NCBI RefSeq assembly: GCF_030704305.1
Contig: NZ_CP131935.1
Location: 1,178,001 to 1,242,000, forward strand
From: Massilia sp. R2A-15
GTDB lineage: Bacteria; Pseudomonadota; Gammaproteobacteria; Burkholderiales; Burkholderiaceae_D
Length of the DNA: 64,000 nucleotides
Reading direction: 5' to 3'
This document shows positions 52,423 through 60,662 of the stretch, piece by piece (position 1 is the first letter of the stretch; the number at the start of each line of letters is the position of its first letter). The translations under genes were made by a program, and so were the position numbers. Under the pieces are notes generated by a model. It was not told the DNA's origin, made no database searches, and saw only the letters and a program-made list of their open reading frames with translations.

Positions 52423-52510
52423 GTCGTACCTGCGAAGGCAGGTACCCGTGCTGAGCGGGCAGCAAGGTGGGAGCATCATCAGCATGGGTACCTGCCTTCG
52501 CAGGTACGAC
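52423..52510. repeat. Family B repeat inside the sigma operon
   Basis: GTCGTACC...GGTACGAC ends, 88 bp. It lies between the anti-sigma gene and the subtilase and may lower expression of the downstream genes. Confidence 0.8.
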
Positions 52511-52533
52511 AATCTTGTCAGTCAATCGCGATT

Positions 52534-53142
52534 TCACGGGTGATCTCCGGCGGTCAGCGGCTGCGCCAGCGTCACGGCCGGCTCCGCGCGCAGGCGCTTG
52601 ATGGCAGCCGCCGTTTTCGTTGCGGGCAGCGCGAGGACATACGCGTCGGTCACGGTGGGCCCGTCCACCACGCGCGCATTGTTCGCCTGCAGGATGCGGC
52701 GGATTTCGCGTTCCGGCGTGTCGGGCCGGAAGGTGACGACGACGCTGCCCGACGGCGGCGCGGCGCCGAGCGCGCGGTAGTCCGTGTCGGCCGCAGGCCG
52801 CAACAGCAGCAGCGACAATGCCGCGATCACGGCCAGCTGTGCGCCGGCGGCCCAGCGCAGCCAGGCATCGTTGGCCGCGACGGCATTGCGCCAGCGCGCC
52901 AGCATGCCGACCCGCGGCGCCTGTGCACCGAGGCGTGGCAGCAGCGCGGCCAGTGCGCGGTCGGCGTCGCAGCCGCTGGCCGGCGGCGCCGACGCGGCGC
53001 GCAACTGGCGCTGCCACGCCAGGTCGGCCTGGCATTGCGCGCAGCCGGCGACGTGCTGTTCGACGGCGGCCAGGTCGGCGTCGTCCAGGGTGCCGGCCAG
53101 CAGCCAGGGCAGCATGGGCTGGGCGTATTGGTGCGTCGTCAT
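52534..53142 (-). CDS. Anti-sigma factor with a subtilase-propeptide-like domain
   Basis: Protein of 202 aa. The N-terminal zinc-finger anti-sigma domain has HVAGCAQC (HxxxCxxC). A membrane helix (about 108-122, LAVIAALSLLLL) divides it from a periplasmic domain (about 135-200; SVVVTFRPDTPEREIRRIL, then ARVVDGPTVTDAYVLALP) that resembles the I9-like propeptides of subtilases. It overlaps the sigma gene by four bases and the next gene is a subtilase, suggesting that the protease or a similar one recognises this domain. Confidence 0.82.
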   Translation of the reverse strand: MTTHQYAQPMLPWLLAGTLDDADLAAVEQHVAGCAQCQADLAWQRQLRAASAPPASGCDADRALAALLPRLGAQAPRVGMLARWRNAVAANDAWLRWAAGAQLAVIAALSLLLLRPAADTDYRALGAAPPSGSVVVTFRPDTPEREIRRILQANNARVVDGPTVTDAYVLALPATKTAAAIKRLRAEPAVTLAQPLTAGDHP

Positions 53143-53699
53143 GATCCTTCCTCCAGTTGGTCCGCCAGCAGCTTCCTGAGTCGGCGGCGCGCGTGGAACA
53201 TCCGCGTCTTTACCGTATTGACAGGGCAATCCATCACGGCGGCGATGTCGGCGTAGCCCATGTCGTGGTGATAGGTCAGCTGCACCACGGCGCGCTGGGC
53301 CGGCGGCAAATCCTCCAGCGCGGCGCCGATTGCGCGCTGCAGGCGGTGCTGGTCCAGTTCGTGCACCGGGTCGAAGCAGATGTCGCCCTCGAACTGGTCG
53401 GGATCGGTGTCGACCGGATCGTCGAGTCCCTTGATCGCCTTGCACGCCTTGCGGTAGGCGATCGCGAAAATCCAGGTCGAGACCTTGCAGCTGCCATCGT
53501 AGCTGTGCGCCTTTTGCCAGACCACCAGCATCGTGTCGTTGACGATTTCCTCGATCAGCGGCACGCTGCGCGTCATGCCGTTCAGGAAGCGGGTCAGGCG
53601 CGGAAAATAGCCGCGGTACAGGCGCTCGAATGCCTGCCGGTCGCCGGCGGCCACCTGGCCGACCAGCCGGGCGTCGCTCGCATCCACGCTGCCGTGCAT
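53139..53699 (-). CDS. ECF-type RNA polymerase sigma factor
   Basis: Alternative sigma factor of 186 aa. Region 2 (about 24-92) includes FLNGMTRSVPLIEEIVNDTMLVVWQKAHSYDG and ends with STWIFAIAYRKACK; region 4 (about 125-180) includes LPPAQRAVVQLTYHHDMGYADIAAVM with PVNTVKTRMFHARRRL. GGAGGAA precedes the ATG. It heads a four-gene operon: sigma, anti-sigma, subtilase, outer-membrane protein. It probably transcribes its own operon. Confidence 0.93.
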   Translation of the reverse strand: MHGSVDASDARLVGQVAAGDRQAFERLYRGYFPRLTRFLNGMTRSVPLIEEIVNDTMLVVWQKAHSYDGSCKVSTWIFAIAYRKACKAIKGLDDPVDTDPDQFEGDICFDPVHELDQHRLQRAIGAALEDLPPAQRAVVQLTYHHDMGYADIAAVMDCPVNTVKTRMFHARRRLRKLLADQLEEGS

Positions 53700-53917
53700 T
53701 GCCGATTCCTCCCTCGTCAGCCGTTAATGCCTTGAAGATGCCGTGAGGTTCAATGAATTAGAGTATGCACCACCGCGGTGAAATTTAACGCTTTGTGTGC
53801 GCCATCCCACTTACCGAAGCGAGCAGATCAGGCATCCTGTTTGCACTTGGTAGCGCGCCACCTTTCGCGGGAAAATCGCGCTACTATTCACCAGCAACGA
53901 ACTATTTGAGAGTCGCC

Positions 53918-54091
53918 ATGCCACGTAACGAATCTGCAACCTCTAACGTCCGCGATTCCCGCATCGAGCGCGAAGTCGAACGCGAACGTCAGGAACACAT
54001 GATGAACCAGGACGCCAAGGCGCACCTGGAGGAGGACGAGCGCCACAAGGATGCGCGCGAGACGACCTACTCGTCGAAGGTGCGGCGCTGA
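53918..54091 (+). CDS. Small charged protein, 57 aa
   Basis: MPRNESATSNVRDSRIEREV is followed by a highly charged helix (ERERQEHMMNQDAKAHLEED), probably a coiled coil. GAGAG lies before the ATG, and TACTAT about 35 bases upstream is a likely -10. A terminator follows after five bases. Function unknown. Confidence 0.65.
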   Translation: MPRNESATSNVRDSRIEREVERERQEHMMNQDAKAHLEEDERHKDARETTYSSKVRR

Positions 54092-54096
54092 AAATA

Positions 54097-54124
54097 AAAA
54101 ACGGCTACCGAGGTAGCCGTTTTT
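54097..54124. terminator. Bidirectional Rho-independent terminator
   Basis: Perfect 13-bp stem (AAAAACGGCTACC with GGTAGCCGTTTTT) and two-base loop, between the small charged gene and the converging DUF3297 gene. Confidence 0.92.
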
Positions 54125-54138
54125 GATGGTCGGGCGGA

Positions 54139-54387
54139 TTACTTGTAAAACGCTTCGACTTTGCCTTTCAGTTTGATCAGCATGGGCTTGCCCTTGCGGT
54201 CGAGCGTCTTGCCGGCGCTGACCTTGATCCAGCCTTCGCTGAGGCAATATTCGTCGACGTCGAAGCGCTCCTTGTCGTTGAACTTGATGCCAATGTCGTG
54301 CTGGAACACGTCGCGGTCGTGGAAAGGGCTGCTCGGGTCGATGGACAGCCGGTCAGGCAATGGGGGGAGGGTGGTGGTATCGGTCAT
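54139..54387 (-). CDS. DUF3297 family protein, 82 aa
   Basis: Small protein of a conserved proteobacterial family: TLPPLPDRLSIDPSSPFHD, GIKFNDKERFDVDEYCLSEGWI, then KPMLIKLKGKVEAFY. Function unknown, probably cytoplasmic. ATG at 54385-54387 matches the family start; a GTG 15 bases upstream is in frame. Confidence 0.88.
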   Translation of the reverse strand: MTDTTTLPPLPDRLSIDPSSPFHDRDVFQHDIGIKFNDKERFDVDEYCLSEGWIKVSAGKTLDRKGKPMLIKLKGKVEAFYK

Positions 54388-54413
54388 GGCAGAATTATCC
54401 ACGAAGATCGGCT

Positions 54414-54827
54414 TCAGGACAACGGTGTTCGGGCGCGGTCGGCTGGGTGATTGACGCCGTCCTCCGTCGGGATGTCGCCCAAATCGAACGGATTCACGCC
54501 TTCCAGGCAGCCCACGTTATAGCCAAACTGGTCCGGATGGGAGCGCCGCTGGTGGTGCGTGTAGATGCCGCATACCTGGCAGAAATAGTGCTTCGCGGCG
54601 CCTGTATTGAACTGATATAACTTCAGTTGCTCCTCTCCGCGGATGATGCGCAGGCCCGCCAGGGGAACGGAGGCGACGATCGCGCCTTTCCGGCGGCAAA
54701 TCGAACAGTCGCAGCGGCGCGGATTGACGATTCCGTCCGGCAGCGTCAACTCAAGCTCCACAGCGCCGCAATGACAGCTTGCCTTGTGCCTGGCCAGGAT
54801 TTCTGTCGGTCCCACTTTCCTGATCAT
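54414..54827 (-). CDS. GFA/CENP-V domain protein
   Basis: Zinc protein of 137 aa of the glutathione-dependent formaldehyde-activating (GFA) family. Zinc-binding groups: ASCHCGAVELEL, CDCSICRRKGAI and YFCQVCGIYTHH. Substrate unknown; most members are not formaldehyde enzymes. AGGAG precedes the ATG by seven bases. Confidence 0.9.
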   Translation of the reverse strand: MIRKVGPTEILARHKASCHCGAVELELTLPDGIVNPRRCDCSICRRKGAIVASVPLAGLRIIRGEEQLKLYQFNTGAAKHYFCQVCGIYTHHQRRSHPDQFGYNVGCLEGVNPFDLGDIPTEDGVNHPADRARTPLS

Positions 54828-54845
54828 GGGTTCGCTCCTGCCCAG

Positions 54846-55259
54846 TCAGCTGCGATCGATGATGCGCGAGATTTTCCCGCCATCGAACGAAAATTCCGAT
54901 TGCCCTTGCAGGTCCATCACCGTGCCGGCCTTGGGACCGCCGGGGATGTCGGCCGCAAGCCGGCCGCGATAAGCAATCTGCGCTATCACGGCGCCGTCAT
55001 TGGGCTCCAGGGCGGTGATGCGTTGCTCGCGCTCGGAGAAAAGATTCCTGGCGTGTTCCGCGAGTTTCCGGAATTCGTCGATTCCATCGGCCGTAGCGGT
55101 CAGCTTGCCGTCCGAATAATTCTCGAACCGTACTTCCGGAGACAACAGCGTCAGCATGCCGTCGATGTCGAAGGCGTTGTAGGCAGTTAAGTACCGGTCG
55201 ATCAGGTCTTGAGGGCTCGATGCGGGCATGTGCGTGCGAAAAGTGGTGGCGGTTCCCAT
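54846..55259 (-). CDS. SnoaL-like (NTF2-fold) protein, 137 aa
   Basis: Small cone-shaped fold with a helix opening (DLIDRYLTAYNAFDIDGML), the pattern LLSPEVRFENYSDGKLTATADGIDEF, and strands ending QSEFSFDGGKISRIID. Proteins of this type are isomerases, hydrolases or binding domains. Start uncertain: ATG at 55257-55259, or a second ATG 30 bases further in. It is 18 bases upstream of the GFA gene on the same strand, so the two may be cotranscribed. Confidence 0.78.
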   Translation of the reverse strand: MGTATTFRTHMPASSPQDLIDRYLTAYNAFDIDGMLTLLSPEVRFENYSDGKLTATADGIDEFRKLAEHARNLFSEREQRITALEPNDGAVIAQIAYRGRLAADIPGGPKAGTVMDLQGQSEFSFDGGKISRIIDRS

Positions 55260-55322
55260 GTTATCGCAGAGCGGACGCCAAAAAGACGCGCTTTGTAACA
55301 TGCTCACGGCGCTGACAAAAAC

Positions 55323-55349
55323 GGGGTCAGGTCCGCAGGACCAGACCCC
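55323..55349. repeat. Family A palindrome, form 1
   Basis: Single copy between rhlE and the SnoaL-like gene, both on the minus strand, just after the rhlE terminator. Confidence 0.8.
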
Positions 55350-55373
55350 CATCGTACTGCGCAGCGCGAAAAA

Positions 55374-55397
55374 AAACGGCTGCCGAAGCAGCCGTTT
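55374..55397 (-). terminator. rhlE terminator
   Basis: AAACGGCTGC and GCAGCCGTTT pair around CGAA; on the minus strand the stem is followed by a run of eight T. It lies 21 bases after the rhlE stop. Confidence 0.9.
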
Positions 55398-55417
55398 CTC
55401 ATTAACGCGTGGACCGA

Positions 55418-56812
55418 TTAACGATCGCCGTACGAGCGGCGGGCGCCGTCGGCCGAACGCGGGTTCGAACCCTTGTAGCCGCCGCCTTCGCCGCTGCGCG
55501 GTGCGTTCGGCTTGCTGAAGGTGCGCTGGCCCGGCTTGGCTGCCGAACGGTTGTCGCCCGGCTTCCAGCTGCCTGGACGCGATGCCGAACGCGGCGCCGA
55601 GGCGCTGCGCTTAGGCTCGAAACCTTCGATCGCCGACACCGGGATCAGCTGCTTGGTGAAGCGCTCGATGCGCTTGACGTTCATGCTTTCGGCGTGATTG
55701 ACCAGCGACACTGCCTGGCCATTGCGGCCGGCGCGGCCGGTGCGGCCAATGCGGTGCACGTAGTCCTCAGGGAACTTCGGCAGGTCGTAGTTGAACACGT
55801 GGGTGATGTTCGGCACGTCGATACCGCGCGCGGCAACGTCGGTGGCAACGAGCACCTTGACCTGGCCGCGGCGCAGGCTGTCGAGGGTACGGTTGCGGGC
55901 GCCCTGGTGCATGTCGCCATGCAGCGCGGCAGCCGAGAAACCGGCGATGTTCAGGCGGTCGGCGATGGTGTCGGCGTCACGCTTGGTGGCGGTAAACACC
56001 ACGGCCTGGTCGAGCGACTCGTCGCGCAGCAGGTGATCGAGCAGGCGGTTCTTGTGCGACAGGTCGTCGACGAAGTGCACGCGCTGGGTGATGTTGTCGT
56101 GACGCGACTGCGAGCTGGTGATCTGGATGATCATCGGGTCGGTGGTGATGCGGCGCGCCATGTTGCCGACCATGCCGTCGAGCGTGGCCGAGAACAGCAT
56201 CGTCTGGCGGTGGGCCGGCGTCGCTGCAATGATCTTCTCGATGTCGTCGATGAAGCCCATGTCGAGCATGCGGTCCGCTTCGTCGAGCACCAGCACTTCC
56301 AGTTCCGAGAAATCGATCTTGCCCGATTCCATGTGGTCGATCAGGCGGCCCGGGGTCGCGACCAGGATTTCCGGATTGCGCGACAGCAGTTGCATCTGCT
56401 TCGGGTAAGGCATGCCGCCCAGGATCGAGACGGCCTTGATGCGGCGGATGCCGGTGCCGTATTTTTCGGTCGCGGCGGTCACTTGCAGGGCCAGTTCGCG
56501 GGTCGGGGTCAGCACCAGCATTTTTGGCTGTGCGGCTTTAAAACGTGGACGCTCGCCGCGGGCGCGCGCCGATTGCGCTTCCTGGGCTGCGGTCTTGCCG
56601 GCCGGCGATTGCTCGGCGACGGCGAATTTGTGCAGGGCCGGCAGCATGAATGCCGCGGTCTTGCCGGAACCGGTCTGCGACGAGACCAGCAGGTCGCGGC
56701 CTTCGATGGCGGCTGGCACGGCTTGCGCCTGGACTGGCGTTGGCACGGTGTAGCCGGCTTCGGTAACTGCTTTGACGATGGACGCGTGGAGGCCTAAGGC
56801 TTCAAAACTCAT
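55418..56812 (-). CDS. rhlE: DEAD-box RNA helicase RhlE
   Basis: ATP-dependent RNA helicase of 464 aa acting in RNA turnover and ribosome assembly. Motifs in order: Q motif GYTVPTPVQAQAVP, motif I SSQTGSGKTAAF, PTRELA, DEAD in VLDEADRMLDMGF, SAT in FSATLDG, ARGID, and HRIGRTGRAGRNG. The tail is basic and Gly/Arg/Ser-rich, as in cold-adapted helicases. The leader appears to be about 280 bases long, with a -10 box (TATAGT, minus strand) at 57097-57102. Confidence 0.94.
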   Translation of the reverse strand: MSFEALGLHASIVKAVTEAGYTVPTPVQAQAVPAAIEGRDLLVSSQTGSGKTAAFMLPALHKFAVAEQSPAGKTAAQEAQSARARGERPRFKAAQPKMLVLTPTRELALQVTAATEKYGTGIRRIKAVSILGGMPYPKQMQLLSRNPEILVATPGRLIDHMESGKIDFSELEVLVLDEADRMLDMGFIDDIEKIIAATPAHRQTMLFSATLDGMVGNMARRITTDPMIIQITSSQSRHDNITQRVHFVDDLSHKNRLLDHLLRDESLDQAVVFTATKRDADTIADRLNIAGFSAAALHGDMHQGARNRTLDSLRRGQVKVLVATDVAARGIDVPNITHVFNYDLPKFPEDYVHRIGRTGRAGRNGQAVSLVNHAESMNVKRIERFTKQLIPVSAIEGFEPKRSASAPRSASRPGSWKPGDNRSAAKPGQRTFSKPNAPRSGEGGGYKGSNPRSADGARRSYGDR

Positions 56813-57082
56813 TGTTTTCTTTTCTTTCGGTATAGTTCAGCACCCGAGCAAATGCGCCGGACGCAAAATAGCAACGCCAACCAACAAACGAAATGACTCA
56901 GAAATGAAAGAAATTTCGGCACAAAAGCTTTGCGCCGGGACGGTGTCAGGTGCGACACACAAGGCGGGAGGGCTTTAAGGGCTATCTGAAAGATATACCC
57001 TGGCTTGCGAAGCTGCTAGTTTTACTTCTTCTGTAACTGCTTTAACTGCCAACGCAACAGCTTGGTTGCGAATCGTATTGCA

Positions 57083-57120
57083 GCGCACAAACCACACTAT
57101 ACAGTAGTTTCACTGTGCGC
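57083..57120 (-). promoter_or_regulatory. Putative rhlE promoter inside an inverted repeat
   Basis: Minus strand TATAGT (57102-57097). It is flanked by arms GCGCACA (57083-57089) and TGTGCGC (57114-57120). The gap 56813-57199 also contains a family A copy but no gene. An operator or RNA hairpin is possible. Confidence 0.4.
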
Positions 57121-57161
57121 GTAAGGATATCTGGGATTTTAAATGCGGCGACGCGCAAAAT

Positions 57162-57188
57162 GGGATCCGGTCCGCAGGACCAGACCCC
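57162..57188. repeat. Family A palindrome, diverged form 1
   Basis: GGGATCCGGTCC...GGACCAGACCCC, 11 bases after the mltD stop on the minus strand. Confidence 0.7.
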
Positions 57189-57199
57189 GGCGTGCATTG

Positions 57200-58582
57200 T
57201 TAGCCGTTGTGCTTGCGGCGGTTCTGCTTGTCGGCCACCATCGTCTTGCCGCTCTTGCCGCCGACCTTGCTCTTGATCGCGGCGACCGCTTCGGCGGCGC
57301 GCACTTTCAGCTTCTGGGCGCCGCTCATCTGGCGGCCGTTGCGGCCGCGCTTGCCGCTGCCGTCGGCTTCGAACGCGACCACGGCGTTGTCGACGATCTG
57401 CTCGGCGATGTCGTTGTTGGTGGACGTTGAAATGCGCGGCACCAGGATCGTGGAGCCGGCCTTCAGGTGGGTCTGCGCAGGGATGTTGTTGGCCTGGCGG
57501 ATAACTTCTGGCGTGGTGCGGAAACGCGAAGCCAGGCTGGCGATGCTTTCCTTGGCACTGGAAATCTTGTGCGTGGTCCAGGACGACAGCGCGTGGCTCC
57601 AGTTCGCCAGGTTGGCGGTGAACTTGGCCGCATTCTCCTTCGGCAGCAGGATCTTGGTCTGCTCGTCGCCGGTGATGACCGGGCGGTTGAACTGCGGGTT
57701 GAGCGCCTTGAACTCGTCGATCGACATCTCGGCCAGCTGGGCCGCGACGGTCAGGTCGATGTCGCTGGTCTTGTCGACGGCGGTGAAATAGGCCTCGTTG
57801 CTGATCGGCGGCAGGCTGACGGCGTACTGGGCCGGATTGGCGATGATGTTCTTCACCGCCTGCAGCTTCGGCACGTAGTTGCGCGTCTCGGCCGGCATCA
57901 GCTCGGCCAGGCTTTCGAAATCGGTCGGCTTGCCCAGCGACTGGTTCTTCTTGATCGCTTTCTGGACGTTGCCTTCACCCCAGTTGTAGGCCGCCAGCGC
58001 CAGTTGCCAGTCGCCGAACATACCGTACAGCTTTTGCAGGTAGGAGAGGGCGGCATCGGTCGAGGCCAACACGCCGCGGCGCTCGTCTTTGAACAGGTTC
58101 TGCTTCAGGTTAAAATCTTTGCCGGTGCCCGGCACGAACTGCCACATGCCGGCGGCGTTGGCGCTCGAGTTCGCTTGCGGGTTGAAAGCCGACTCGATGA
58201 TCGGCAGCAGCGCCAGCTCGGTCGGCATGCCGCGCTTTTCCAGCTCGGTGACGACGTGGAACAGGTAGCGCGACGCGCGCGCCGAGGTGCGCGCGATGTA
58301 GTCGGGGCGGGTGCTGTACCAGGTGACGTGCTTGGCCACCAGCGCGTTGTCGACGTCGGGAATGGCGTAGCCGGCGCGGATGCGGGCCCACAGGTCGGCT
58401 TCCTTGTAGTCATCGGCCTTGATGGCAGGGGCGGGCTGGGCCAGCGGCGCGGTGCGCGGCGCCGCGGTGCTAAATGCCTGCGACTGGACAGTCGCGGCGA
58501 CATCGTTCGCGTGGCTGATGGCGGGTGCGAGCATGAATACCAGTGCTGCCAGCGATGCGGTGTTGCGGGTCATTTTTTGCAT
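57200..58582 (-). CDS. mltD: Membrane-bound lytic transglycosylase D-like, LysM
   Basis: Periplasmic enzyme of 460 aa that cleaves the glycan chain of peptidoglycan. Signal peptide (ends SHAN), a short Ala/Pro linker, then a GH23 lysozyme-like domain (about 85-260) with catalytic Glu in LLPIIESAFNPQANSS and the conserved AAGMWQFVPGTG, DERRGVLAS and LAAYNWGEGNV. A LysM domain follows at about 355-405 (SLASRFRTTPEVIRQANN), then a basic tail. The start at 58580-58582 is tentative; an ATG three codons later has a better-spaced GGAAG. Confidence 0.93.
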   Translation of the reverse strand: MQKMTRNTASLAALVFMLAPAISHANDVAATVQSQAFSTAAPRTAPLAQPAPAIKADDYKEADLWARIRAGYAIPDVDNALVAKHVTWYSTRPDYIARTSARASRYLFHVVTELEKRGMPTELALLPIIESAFNPQANSSANAAGMWQFVPGTGKDFNLKQNLFKDERRGVLASTDAALSYLQKLYGMFGDWQLALAAYNWGEGNVQKAIKKNQSLGKPTDFESLAELMPAETRNYVPKLQAVKNIIANPAQYAVSLPPISNEAYFTAVDKTSDIDLTVAAQLAEMSIDEFKALNPQFNRPVITGDEQTKILLPKENAAKFTANLANWSHALSSWTTHKISSAKESIASLASRFRTTPEVIRQANNIPAQTHLKAGSTILVPRISTSTNNDIAEQIVDNAVVAFEADGSGKRGRNGRQMSGAQKLKVRAAEAVAAIKSKVGGKSGKTMVADKQNRRKHNG

Positions 58583-59060
58583 GGGCTTCCATTGTGGCGT
58601 CCGGTGAACTGGACTGACGATGAATGAGAAGGGAGTGTACGGACCACTTATCTGCTGAGTCAAGCGTTAAAACCGTTCAGTTACCAAATTTATTGACAAC
58701 ATTTTGGGCCAAAAAGTTCAATTTTGAATACGGAATTTGAGCGGGGTATGCGGTATATCTAACGATTTTCCGCCATGCACGACTGTCATTGTTTTAGCAT
58801 ACTGGTGGGAGTATGTAAGCGATCTCAGCAATAGCCCCTGTCGGCGTTTCGGGCGAGTATGCCTTTCGACAAGACTTGCAGGGTGGAAAAGAGGCTAATA
58901 CCAGATTGTCCACACAGTTGCATTTTCGGTTAGGCAATTCCCTTGACCCAAAACATTGCCAATAGTTCATTTTTGCAAGGTGAATTAGGCCGCCGGGGCG
59001 CCGGTGCCGTACAATTTGGATGGCGCGCGCCGCGCCTTACTAATTAGTGAAAGCATCGCC
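58583..59060. other. Intergenic gap upstream of mltD and the DUF1415 gene
   Basis: 478 bases, AT-richer than the neighbours, between two divergent genes. On the + strand, TACAAT lies at 59010-59015 with the next ATG (59020, a seven-codon ORF, MARAAPY) four bases on; the DUF1415 ATG is 40 bases further. A TTGACA lies at 58693-58698. I see no RNA gene or coding region here. Confidence 0.6.
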
Positions 59061-59630
59061 ATGAGTACCGCCAACCTGAACGCCGACGACGACCAGATCA
59101 TCGCCGCCACCGAAAACTGGCTGGAGAAGGCCGTCATCGGGCTGAATTTGTGCCCGTTCGCCAAAGCCGTGCACGTCAAGAAGCAGGTGCGTTACGTCGT
59201 CTCCAGCGCCACCACGCCGGAAGCGCTGCTCGAACAGCTGATGAACGAGCTGCAGCTGCTGTCGGACACCGATGCGGAAAAGGTCGACACCACCTTGCTG
59301 ATCCACCCGTTCGTGCTGGAAGACTTCCTCGACTTCAACGAGTTCCTCGATGTGGCCGACGCGGCGGTGGAGGACATGCAGCTGGACGGCGAGCTGCAGA
59401 TCGCCAGCTTCCATCCGCAGTACCAGTTTGCCGACACGGACGTCAACGACATCACCAATTACACCAACCGGGCGCCGTACCCGATCCTCCAGCTGCTGCG
59501 CGAGGAAAGCATCGACCGCGCGGTCGAGGCCTTCCCGGAGGCGGAGGAAATCTTCGAAAAGAATATCGAAACGATGGAAAAGCTGGGTTACGACGGATGG
59601 GATGCGCTCGATGTCGGTCCTGCCAAATAA
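59061..59630 (+). CDS. DUF1415 family protein, 189 aa
   Basis: Soluble protein of a conserved proteobacterial family. NWLEKAVIGLNLCPFAKAV opens it, with a single conserved Cys in LCPFA; HPFVLEDFLDFNEFLDVAD and FHPQYQFADTDVNDITNYTNRAPYP are core family blocks. Function unknown. It overlaps the following DUF1289 gene by 20 bases. Confidence 0.92.
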   Translation: MSTANLNADDDQIIAATENWLEKAVIGLNLCPFAKAVHVKKQVRYVVSSATTPEALLEQLMNELQLLSDTDAEKVDTTLLIHPFVLEDFLDFNEFLDVADAAVEDMQLDGELQIASFHPQYQFADTDVNDITNYTNRAPYPILQLLREESIDRAVEAFPEAEEIFEKNIETMEKLGYDGWDALDVGPAK

Positions 59631-59829
59631 CGCGCCGGCGGGCGAGGAAGTGCAGGAGCGGCCGGACACGCCCTGCGTGGCCGTCTGCTCGACCACGTTC
59701 GACGACGTGTGCCGTGGCTGCGGGCGCACGGTGGCCGAGGTCGCGCACTGGGTGTCGATGAGCGACCTGCAGAAGGAGCTGGTGTGGCAGCGGATCCTTG
59801 CGCAGGGTTATCCGAAGCGGAACGGCTGA
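59611..59829 (+). CDS. DUF1289 family protein, 72 aa
   Basis: Small zinc-ribbon-like protein: CVAVCSTTFDDVCRGCGRTVAEV holds the conserved CxxxC and CxxC groups. Family role unknown; often encoded near Fe-S or metabolism genes. Its ATG at 59611 lies inside the DUF1415 gene, so translation is coupled. Confidence 0.9.
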   Translation: MSVLPNNAPAGEEVQERPDTPCVAVCSTTFDDVCRGCGRTVAEVAHWVSMSDLQKELVWQRILAQGYPKRNG

Positions 59830-59838
59830 AAACAAAAT

Positions 59839-59906
59839 GGGGACAGGTCCGCAGGACCAGCCCCCGTAGCGCCGAAGTTGGGGACTGGTCCTGCGGACCT
59901 GTCCCC
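59839..59906. repeat. Family A inverted pair, GGGGAC variant
   Basis: Form 1 (59839-59865, GGGGACAGGTCC...) and form 2 (59880-59906, GGGGACTGGTCC...), between the converging DUF1289 and DUF1993 genes. Confidence 0.85.
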
Positions 59907-59923
59907 ATTTTCACTTTCGCGGC

Positions 59924-60430
59924 TTAAAAGCTGCCGATGAAGTCCTTCTTGCCGATCTCGACGCCGTTGTGGCGCAGGATGTCGTAGGCGGTGGTCGCAT
60001 GGAAGTAGAAATGCGGCAGCGCGTAGTGAATCAGATAAGTCTGCCCCTTCCACTGCTTGGCCTTCTCGCCCGAACCGGTGGTGATGTCGCGCCCAGCGCT
60101 CGCTTCGATGCCGTCCTGCGGCACGCTGGCGATGAATTCCAGCGTCTTCGCGATGCGCGCCTTCAGTTCGCCGAACGTCTGCTCGTTGTCCTCGAACTTC
60201 GGCACCTCCACGCCGCCCAGCCGCGCCGCGGCGCCCTTGGCAAAATCGGCCGCGATCTGCACCTGGCGGATGAACGGGAACATGTCCGGGAACAGCCGCG
60301 CCTGCAGCAGCGCCGCCGGCTCGATCTTCTTTTCGGTCGCGTGCGCCTCGGCCTTGTCGATGATCGCCGACAGGCTGGTCAGGATTTGCTTGAATACCGG
60401 CGCCGATGCCGAGTACATGGAAAACGTCAT
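59924..60430 (-). CDS. DUF1993 family protein, 168 aa
   Basis: Helical protein of the DinB-like DUF1993 family: LFPDMFPFIRQVQIAADFAKGAAARL, then YLIHYALPHFYFHATTAYDILRHNG with His residues that may bind a metal. Function unknown, probably cytoplasmic. GGGG lies eight bases before the ATG. Confidence 0.9.
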   Translation of the reverse strand: MTFSMYSASAPVFKQILTSLSAIIDKAEAHATEKKIEPAALLQARLFPDMFPFIRQVQIAADFAKGAAARLGGVEVPKFEDNEQTFGELKARIAKTLEFIASVPQDGIEASAGRDITTGSGEKAKQWKGQTYLIHYALPHFYFHATTAYDILRHNGVEIGKKDFIGSF

Positions 60431-60662
60431 GATGGGTCCCCTTTATTAAAGTGCTGCGATCATAGCAAGCCCGGCCAATTCCTGCTCGCCGCCGCGCCGG
60501 GCCAGTCTGTCGCGTGTTCACCACCCCAAAGCGCATTTTCGTGACGTAGGCCAATTTTTGACTGATAATTACATCTGGGCAATTTTCTGCTAGCGACACT
60601 CTTTCCTTGATAAGGCCCGGGCCGGCGCCCGGACGATGTTTACATGTATGAACTGCAACTGA

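Noticed and set aside
55455..55475. GGGTTCGAACCC, resembling a tRNA T-loop arm
   Set aside because: It lies inside the rhlE coding sequence and no acceptor, D or anticodon arms surround it.
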